DNA of 64,000 nucleotides. Source: Tricholomella constricta. Taxonomy: Eukaryota; Basidiomycota; Agaricomycetes; Agaricales; Lyophyllaceae. A program made the translations under genes and the position numbers. Under the pieces are notes generated by a model that was not told the origin of the DNA, searched no databases, and was given only the letters and a program-made list of their open reading frames with translations. The DNA lies in NCBI GenBank assembly GCA_013368375.1, contig JAACJP010000006.1, forward strand, positions 744,001 to 808,000, in the 5' to 3' direction. This document shows positions 56,725 through 64,000 of the stretch, in pieces. The first letter of the stretch is position 1, and every line of letters starts with the position of its first letter.

Positions 56725-57614
56725 GGCTTAGGGAGGTATTGTATCTGGGATGAAGAAGAAAACGGGCCAACACCGTGACATCGTTAGGAGAAGACAACGC
56801 GATCGTTCGCCGCCATCGCCTTCGACAGGTCACGAGAATATCACGTGATATTGATTGTGTCGCACGTGTGCAGGCATGGTTGGCGACAGAGCGCGCTTGC
56901 GACCATTTAGTAGTAGGTGAGTGCATGCGTGGATTCAATCAGTTTCCGGTCGAATGCACAACCCGCATGGAGAACTGTTCTTAGGCCTTTCAGCCTAGTA
57001 TCAAAGTATCTCCCCTCATGGAACTTTCTTCAATGATCCGGTGTTGCTGAATGATTTGTTCCCGTCAAGTTCAACCGACATCCCTATCGAAGATGACAAC
57101 CGTGGTATCCACCCATAGACAGGCCGAACGACGGCCTGTCAAGTCCTGTCTATAATTGTCTATAATCTCGTCGACCTTCTTCAGATCCGGCTTGATCACC
57201 CTCCGACAAGCGCTGGAAATGCTGTCTCTTCGTTATCGAGGGGCAATCCCGCCGGTACAGCTTCATCATTCAATTCACTTCCTTATGAAAGAACGTCATA
57301 GATATTTTCTGCCTGGAGACACCTGTCTAGGTCGCTATAGGTCCTCTATTTTTATTTGCCAGCTAGGCAAGCGCCTCTCCGAATCTCCACACTTCTCGGA
57401 CCTGTATTTCTGGGTGGTTGTTGGCGCTGCATAGCCTTTCCTGCTACTCGTCGGCCTCCGGCCTCCGCACTCCACCAGAGTTGTGGTGACAACGGTTGTC
57501 TGCTTTCATGCCCATGGTCCATGTCTGGAAGTTATATAATAGTTCGGCTTGGACGCCGGTGCCTCTTTAACATGCAGGGCTAATACACCTTACCTTTCTA
57601 CGTCACCCTCACAG
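56725..57614. other. Divergent upstream region
   Basis: This region lies between the DUF1295 gene (-) and the membrane-protein gene (+). It contains the inverted repeat at 57118-57140. Short plus-strand frames (57156-57434) have no recognisable content. The first coding exon of the downstream gene may be hidden here. Confidence 0.4.
57118..57140. repeat. Perfect inverted repeat GACAGGCCG-N5-CGGCCTGTC
   Basis: Two 9-bp arms (57118-57126 and 57132-57140) flank the 5-bp loop AACGA. A further CCTGTCTAT (from 57145) is the reverse complement of the ATAGACAGG beginning at 57115, so the arms are nested. It could be a dimeric regulator site. Confidence 0.7.
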
Positions 57615-59369
57615 TTCCATCACGACGTTTACGAAGACCAGTTAGAAAGGACCAAGCGGCTGGACCTGGCTGGACCACAGGCTCGAAAAATTCTGTTAAC
57701 GCGATTCAATGAGATCCAAATGCGAAGAGTGCCGTAGGTGTGTGCTCTACAGCCTTGTCGCAGTCCTCCAAGTCTGACAGGTATTGACACCCCGTAGAGC
57801 CGGCCTTGAGTAAGTCTTTTTTCAGTAAATTCCGCGCGTCCTAAGAATCGTCCAGGTGTGAATTGGACTGCTATCCTTGTAGGTATGTGATCATCAACAA
57901 TTGGGTATCGCAGGCACGTAAGACACCTATCTTATATTATCCCTCAGTAATTGCGTCGAGCGTGGTTTTTCGGACGTTTGTCCAGAACGTTGGTTGCTGC
58001 GAACCACCTAATGCTACTACATCTCTGAAAGCCACTCGTTGTATAGGACAGGCCCTCACGGAACTAGCTCCGCCCTCTGAATCCTTGAAGGAATGCTCCC
58101 AACAGCTATCGACCGCCATTCGTTGTATCCGATATTTTCAAACCCTTGTATCAGCATTTTGCGCACCCTTTCTCCACATCTATCACAGCACGACGACGAC
58201 CACATTCCTTCGGTACCTGTACCTTCCCAATCTCCTCTTCTTACCCATTTATTACTTCTCTCAGGCATCCACCGTCATTGAATCCGCTGAAAGATGCAAG
58301 GAGGAGTACGACGAGTGGATCGGGGTTATGGGAAAAAGTCTCGTTAACTTGGACGCAACCACCTCGTCTAACACGTTGACAAGCGACATAGAGCTACAAA
58401 ATCTTCCGAACGCCGTTGTCCCCGCACACGCAGAACACAACCGCGCTATTCCCGAATCAATCCGTGTTCCACCACCATATTCTTCTGTGCCTGTACCATC
58501 GTCGCCGTTGGTTCGAGCGCCGCCGCCGCCGCCGCCCTCTGTTATTAAACTGAAGGAAGATTGGACCCGCTACATTGATTCCCGTATCGTAGAATGGAGG
58601 GTCGCCGCCACTACCGCCTGCGTGTTTGTTGCGTGAGTGACTCTTCAACTACATTAGACCAATCTTCTGATCGCACTTCGTTTAGCGCCTCCCCCACCAT
58701 CTTCCAAATTCCTGACGCCAGCAACGATCCAATCACTCGCTCTATTGCTTTTTTGGCACTCTGTCGCGCGCTTTCCGGAATCATCTATGGCCCTATTTTT
58801 CCCATCTATTTCAGAGGTTCTCGAACAAAAACTGCCCATTTTGCAATGCTCTGGTCGCAGGTAAGTCTTTGGTGGTTGATTTCGTCCTCTGCCACACACG
58901 CTCAATTTTTTCCTATCCCGTCATAGGAAGCCAAGGAATCAGAAAAGTCCATCTTCTGGGGTCCGTGGGTGATGCTTTCGCTGCCCGGAGTCGCAACCGG
59001 CTGGTTAGTTTCTGTCATCTTATTCGGTAGGGTAGGCTACTCGCTCACCCACCATCCTTTAGGGCGACGATCTTTTTCCTACTTGCAATTTTCAGTTTTA
59101 TCTGGCGAACGGGCTCCACCGCTGACCCATCCGACTGGCCTGACGCCACTCCAGGTCGCCCTCCAATGTCCGTTGACCTAGCACTTGTACTCCGCATTGT
59201 CATCACTTCTATCACCGTGATGGATTTGGGCTGCATGGTCTGGATTTGGAGACTCCTGAGAAGCCTGAACAGAAAGGTCTGGAGGGACAAGGATGGCGGG
59301 GATGGCTTTCCCGTGAGTCCCGGCTCCGGTAGAAGGAACGGAGGTAGGGTGGGAGATCTCACCCCGTAG
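57615..59369 (+). CDS. Multi-span membrane protein of a basidiomycete family, function unknown
   Basis: The 3' exons are clear: YIDSRIVEWRVAATTACVFV, ASPTIFQIPDASNDPITRSI, AFLALCRALSGIIYGPIFPI, YFRGSRTKTAHFAMLWSQEA, KESEKSIFWGPWVMLSLPGV and ATGWLVSVILFG. The last exon is LVLRIVITSITVMDLGCMVW with a Gly/Arg-rich tail ending GGRVGDLTP (stop 59369). Introns (donor GTGAGTG at about 58632, GTAAGT at 58861) restore the frame. I recall similar proteins as a large, uncharacterised membrane family in mushroom-forming fungi. Upstream exons (DQLERTKRLDLAGPQARKIL, then VPYVIINNWVSQ, and a Pro-rich cytosolic region with PPPYSSVPVPSSP) are less certain, and the true start was not found. Four or so membrane spans are visible. 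Confidence 0.55.
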
Positions 59370-59884
59370 AGAAGTTGTCCGCTACGAGAGCCCTGGTGTT
59401 CTACCTGACGGTCTTTTCCCCGGATTTTTTTTCTTTCCCTGTTCATGACCTGCGATGACAAGCGCTGACTTTTATTTTCCAAACTTCCATCGTTGCACGG
59501 ACAAAGCTCACTAACGGACATTCGAACACAACCCATATTGTTTTGATTGCTCTCAAGATGGATATTTGCATTCGCTTTCTTCGCATTTGACCTTTTACCA
59601 CACACACAACACATACTCGTATCGCTCCCACTTGCTATGCATTCGGCTACACATTCAATTCCTCATCTTCGTTGTCACGCACCTGTATTTCAGTCGCATT
59701 TGGGCACTTTATCGCAACAGCACGCAAAGTCTTTATAAACCCCACTGTAGTCATTTATCATCATACCGACATTGTACAACATAGTACCACACGTCACCCA
59801 GGATTTCCGGGAAATCATCCGGTTGCGAGATGTCTCAAAGACATGCATAAAAGCATAATGATATATTCAGACGTACAATGTATG
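59370..59884. other. Intergenic between convergent genes
   Basis: This holds 3' flanks of the membrane-protein gene (+) and the zinc-transporter gene (-). The plus-strand frames at 59547-59980 read like chance sequence overlapping the 3' end of the transporter. Confidence 0.5.
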
Positions 59885-62800
59885 TTACCGCTTTGGCTCA
59901 TCCACCTGTATTGTAAGCTCTTCGAGTCCAGGTATTTTCTTTCGCAACAAGGCATCGACGCGCTCAACCACGCGATCTAATCTGGTATACATTGTCCGTT
60001 GACTAGAATGGGGTCCACCCGGGTCAAGCGACGAGGCTGAGGGCGCAAGTTGTATATGTATAGACCCAATGATGGTCGAACCGTCCTTGGGCCAGAATCG
60101 CGGCTGTGTGTAGGAAGCTAGTCCTTGTATGGTTTGTAGCTATCATTCAACGATGTATGAGCAATGATATATCTGATAACCCAAAGAAACTGACCTCAGC
60201 AAGCGCCTGCTGAATGGTTGTATCGCGGTTCGACAGGTCAAGTGCCAGGATCTTCCCCGTGTCTAGGACAAGGGGAACGACACTAGCAGCAATCAATACT
60301 GCGATGAATAGCGATGCTATTGGATCGAATCCAGTCCATCCATAGAACTGGATCAGCAATGTCGATATGATAACGCCCACGGAGCCCAGCGTATCCTGAA
60401 ATCTGGTTAGAAACGACCTTGACGTGTATCAAGTATGCCACATACTGCCATGACATGGAGAAATACACCTCGCATGTTATCGCTGCGGCCATCATGTGCT
60501 GATGAATGAGAGTGCGTGTGACCTGTATTATGGTGCGTTGAAAGATGCTCATCATTGACAAATTTATAGCTTGGAGTGAGTCCAGCTGACAGCGGGGAAA
60601 GACTGGAGGAGTCCTCTCCTGGTAGGGTTGATGGCGACGAAACTGGTTGTATCTGAATGGAAGGACCTCGAAAGTGACGTTTCGTGGGCGAAGTATTCCC
60701 TGTGCTGTTGCCCGACGAGTGGGAAGATGGTTGGTGTGAGTGAGAATGTGAATCCGGAAGGGAATGGGAGCGTTGTGGTGGTGAATGTGAGTGTGAATGC
60801 GACTGCGAATGCGTATGTGAATGATCACAATTACGCGGTGGAGGGTTTGCAGGCTCTGGGGAGTGCGAGTGCGAATGAGAGTGAGCTCGAGCATGTAGTG
60901 ACGGAGCTTTTGGAGGTTCCAGGGTGTGCGAGTTCGAGTGCGAATGGGATTGTGATTGAGAACGCGCATGCAGAGGCGGAGCTGCAAGTAAAGGATGGGA
61001 GTGTGAGTGAGAATGTGAATGATCAGTTGCATGGCCATGTGCGTGCGCGCTGGGCAGAGGTGCAGCGTGGCTGACACTCGGAGCATGGGAGTGTGTATGG
61101 CCGTGTGAATGGCCGCCCTACAAAGCCCAATTAGCAAACAAAATAGAGCAAAAATATATTGAAAAGTTACGTGATGATGATGCCCGCCCATGGCAAACAT
61201 CCCGAAGAGATTTACCCCCAGACCCAATGAACTGACGAGCAATAGTTGGCTAGTATTCATCTCAGGTGGATCCAGACTGAGAGAAGTAGATTAAAAAGCG
61301 ACTAGTGTGGTTTGATAGACGAGGCTCACAGGCGTTGGATGGCTTCAAAGATAATGAATATCGAAATCAAGATCAGGAAGATGCCATTTGCAAATCCTGA
61401 TAATGTTTCGATACGACCATATCTGAGTATTACGATGAGTTTGACGCACTTCAACGACATTGTTAATCACCCCTCACCCATAGGTAAACCGTTCGTTGGG
61501 CTCCCACGTTGCCATTACGGAGGCAAAAAGGCCCACACCAATGGCCATACAGTCGAACGCCATGTGAATCGCTGTAAACAGTCAGCAACTCAGATTCGGG
61601 CGAAAGCAGATGACATACCGTCCGATATCAAACCCAAACTGTTGGTCCAAACACCATAAAGCATCTGCACCAACATGTAACACATGTTTAAACACAGGAA
61701 GTAAAATATTTTTCTAGATTCCGGATTCGAAAGGATGGTTTTGAGGTAAGATTTGAGCAGGCGGGCTGTGGGCGTCCGCGGCGGCGCAGCAAATGCGTCC
61801 ACGTTCTGAGGAAACATGCCTGTGAAGATAATACAGTTATTGATTGACAAACACAAATATAAGAGTCAAACCTGCCTGCGTATAGTAAGGCGGCGATGAA
61901 AAGGTCGCTCCAGGAGGGAAAATGGGTGAATGCCAAGGTACTTAAAATTGCAGATATTCCGGCAATGGTCGGATAAGATAGCTTGAAGTACTGTGGTGTG
62001 AACGATAGATGGGCCAATGATCTGGAAGTAATCGGGGCAAAGAATAGCAGTGTATATGCTATGACGGGAATTGCAGCGAGGGATATGAGAGGCAGTGCGG
62101 GTTCTATTGGAAATCCGAGCTGTAGAGACAATTAGTTCTATTAAGGCGGGCGACAAAGCATGACATACTAGCACCGATCGAAAGAGGTATAATGGAAGGG
62201 CAAAGATGGACGCGCCGAGAGTTGTCAAAGCGATGGTGAATGTAGACCCCAGGGAAGGCGACAGGAGCCTCATGGTGCTGTCCAAGGCGCTCGACGTAAG
62301 TGCATATACTCCCAGTGCGCCATACCCAGTGACGACGCGCCAAGAATTGGCAGAGAAGAAATTGGTGTCGCTTGAAACGGAGATGAACAAGGCAATGCCA
62401 ATCAACAGGATTTTGCGGGCCTGGCAAAGGTTAGGACGTATATATATATAAAATGAAGATTGGTGGTGGGTAGACATACAGAGGTCATGCTCAGCAACGT
62501 GCTCATCCACAATGTCGAGAAATGCGTGAACAGCACCACTCTGCACATAAAAATTAGACATAAAGTTAACGAACAAACGTCCAACGTCGGAACGTACCGC
62601 GTCGAAGAAAGCCGAAACAGCGCCGTAAAAAGTGCTCCCTGTTGCACAAATAGCAGGATGGACGACATGCCCAGCACTGACCACTGCAGCCCGCCGTCAG
62701 TGGTCCCGATCATTCGATGCAAGCCAGCAGCACCCACCTCAATAGTCTTCCGCTTCGCCATCTGCCCTGTCATTCCTTCCCAGACAAGAACACCCAAGCC

Positions 62801-63085
62801 TCCACACGCCAACACCCGCATGACGACCCAAAACACACCGACATCAAAATCCAGAAGCCATTCCTTCGCCGCATGTAGCGCTAGTACGACGAGTACATTT
62901 GACAACAAGATATTCGGGATATGCCTGCTCGGAATCCTGCGAATGCGCATCAGATTGGGGGGAGGCGCAGTGAGTAGACGTTCTAATAATGCATTTCGGG
63001 AACGAGCCAACACGTACGACGTGGACAAGACTTTGGTGGGGTTCAGGCTGATCTTGTTCCGAGTACGAGCATCTGGCACAGGCAT
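59885..63085 (-). CDS. MSC2: Zinc transporter of the cation diffusion facilitator family (Msc2-like)
   Basis: An ER/secretory-pathway zinc transporter resembling yeast Msc2 and animal ZnT5. It has an extended N-terminal set of hydrophobic segments (LSNVLVVLALHAAKEWLLDF, VGVFWVVMRVLACGGLGVLV, RKILLIGIALFISVSSDTNF and more) before the CDF core. The core carries IHMAFDCMAIG (HxxxD, first zinc-binding helix), YGRIETLSGFANGIFLILIS and VFLHVMADTLGSVGVIISTL (HxxxD, second). Between them is a His-rich loop coded at 60640-61110. The C-terminal domain reads YTQPRFWPKDGSTIIGSIHI and ends ELTIQVDEPKR, with TAA at 59885-59887. The start (MPVPDARTRNKISLNPTKV) is at 63085. About nine introns. Both HxxxD pairs are intact, so transport activity is expected. 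Confidence 0.92.
60640..61110 (-). repeat. His-Ser/His-Gly repeat tract in the zinc-transporter loop
   Basis: The coding strand repeats CAC/CAT-TCN/GGN units, giving runs such as GGHSHGHTHSHAPS, DHSHSHSHSHP, ARAHSHSHSHS and SLPDSHSHSHQ, interspersed with Ala/Pro/Ser-rich spacers. Such loops bind zinc in CDF transporters. As nucleotide sequence it forms a degenerate tandem repeat (GTGAATGTGAGT-like on the plus strand), likely prone to length variation. Confidence 0.8.
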
Positions 63086-63364
63086 GCTACCGTACTCACT
63101 GGCGAGAAGGAAGAGGAAACAAAAGAGTACTGACTCCTACAGAATATAGCAGCAGAGGTCAAGTACCAGAATGATGTTGAAGCAATCATGAATTCCGGTA
63201 CAAAGTGCTAGCCTAACGAGAACAAATAAAGATACGATACCGTCGAGGTTAAGATAAGGATATATCGCTACAAGTACATGTACACAGCTGAATATTCTGA
63301 CGATGTAGATAAAGTATACAGATGCAGTGGGGGTTATCAAGACAGACCAACGTCCAAGCGCTGC

Positions 63365-64000
63365 TTACTTGTACTGATTAACGAAATTGCTCCATGCCAC
63401 ATTGGGCAAATATTGCTGATGCGGAGAGGACTCCTCAGATGGCGGCGGCAGGAGCTGCATGTTGTGGTAGGGCTCGTGCGTAGAGTACGCATAGTAGTCA
63501 GGCATGGGTTCCATCTGGACCTGTCCATACATCAGCGACACGTCGACCTGTTGCGTGTCCTGCTGCATCTGATAGGACGGCGACGGTTCCATGTATGCCT
63601 GTTGCTGTTGCATGGAATTGTAATTCTGCCAGGAAGCAGTGTTCGCAGCGTCCGCAAAGCGGGAACCATCCTGTGCGGAGGGCGGCGGCGGTGGCGAGGC
63701 AGGCTGTGAAGCAGGACTGGATCCGCTGTATGATGGAGAAGACGACGATCTTCGAGCGACCAGCCTTGTCATACCGCCCAGAGTAGACAGCTCATCTGCT
63801 TCGCTCTTGATACTGGACCCAAAGAATGAGAGCTTAGCTACAGTCTCTCCCTGTGGATGGGTATTCGTCAGCACAGCAAGAGCACGATCTCTCAATTTCT
63901 GAAGTATCGGCTAGAGCCACAGATCAGGAGACTGTTCACATATACACGCAAATTGAGAACGAACCAGTATTTTGCTCGTGCGAGTCTTATCTGTAGCCCG
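63365..64000 (-). CDS. 3' end of a second fungal transcription factor, cut by the window edge
   Basis: Only the C-terminal exons are present. At the edge the frame reads TDKTRTSKIL, then an intron (about 63960-63910), then PILQKLRDRALAVLTNTHPQ, KLSFFGSSIKSEADE, LSTLGGMTRLVARRSSSSPS, a Pro/Gln/Ser-rich tract and WSNFVNQYK. The DELS-LGG-TRLVA motif and the R-KIL...LREKA/LRDRA junction match the C-terminus of the Zn2Cys6 protein at 37817-41246. The zinc cluster and fungal_trans domain would lie beyond 64000. The C-terminal motif is the basis for the assignment. Confidence 0.7.

Noticed and set aside
60628..61074. 148-codon plus-strand frame with Asn/Val/Ser repeats
   Set aside because: It is antisense to the His-rich loop of the zinc transporter; its repeats mirror the CAC/CAT codons.
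60283..61260. 325-codon minus-strand frame overlapping the His loop
   Set aside because: It starts in the true frame (MNTSQLLLVSSLG...GGHHHH) but then reads through an intron and continues out of frame; only the first part is real.
1..64000. CRISPR array, prokaryotic operon, insertion sequence or phage gene
   Set aside because: No regularly spaced repeats, no transposase and no bacterial gene arrangement were seen; the genes are intron-rich and fungal.

Overview
The window is nuclear DNA from a filamentous basidiomycete, most likely an Agaricomycete. Genes are dense on both strands and interrupted by many 45-100 nt GT-AG introns. Several families are typical of fungi: Shr3, Vrg4, Sur2, Msc2, Bem3-like RhoGAP, an Ecl1-like protein and Zn2Cys6 activators with a fungal_trans domain. 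One multi-span membrane protein resembles a family common in mushroom-forming fungi. There is no operon logic. The taxonomic call is inference; no species is claimed.

Layout. About 0.6-3.8 kb (-): iron-sulfur L-serine dehydratase. 6.2-11.3 kb (+): PX-PH-RhoGAP protein. 11.6-12.4 kb (+): Shr3 chaperone. 13.3-13.8 kb (+): Ecl1-like small protein. 17.3-18.0 kb (-): Sm protein B. 18.3-19.7 kb (+): nitronate monooxygenase. 20.1-25.2 kb (-): pyruvate carboxylase. 26.0-27.6 kb (-): GDP-mannose transporter, head to head with a PQ-loop protein at 27.8-29.0 kb (+). 32.7-35.6 kb (+): CUE-like/CCCH/DUF1771/SMR protein. 37.8-41.2 kb (-): Zn2Cys6 transcription factor. 42.8-44.3 kb (-): coiled-coil protein. 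46.2-46.7 kb (+): small dsRNA-binding protein. 48.2-49.5 kb (+): MAK16. 49.7-50.8 kb (-): Sur2 sphingolipid hydroxylase. 51.0-52.3 kb (-): CNOT9/CAF40. 52.5-54.8 kb (-): ADF-H/coiled-coil/PH protein. 55.1-56.7 kb (-): DUF1295 membrane enzyme. 57.6-59.4 kb (+): multi-span membrane protein. 59.9-63.1 kb (-): Msc2-type zinc transporter. 63.4 kb to the right edge (-): the 3' end of a second Zn2Cys6-type factor, paralogous to the one at 37.8-41.2 kb.

Most genes are unlinked housekeeping functions: serine and pyruvate metabolism, secretory-pathway transport, sphingolipid and zinc handling, ribosome biogenesis, splicing and mRNA turnover. The gene-poor stretches are 3.8-6.2, 13.8-17.3, 29-32.7, 35.6-37.8, 44.3-46.2 and 46.7-48.1 kb. 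They hold palindromes, a duplicated promoter-like segment, and possible decayed or unrecognised coding fragments.

No single previously undescribed system stands out. The best leads are a 17-nt microexon carrying the biotinylation codon of pyruvate carboxylase, the CUE/CCCH/SMR and ADF-H/PH architectures, a shared C-terminal motif in the two transcription factors, and a duplicated TATA-containing segment upstream of the dsRNA-binding protein gene.
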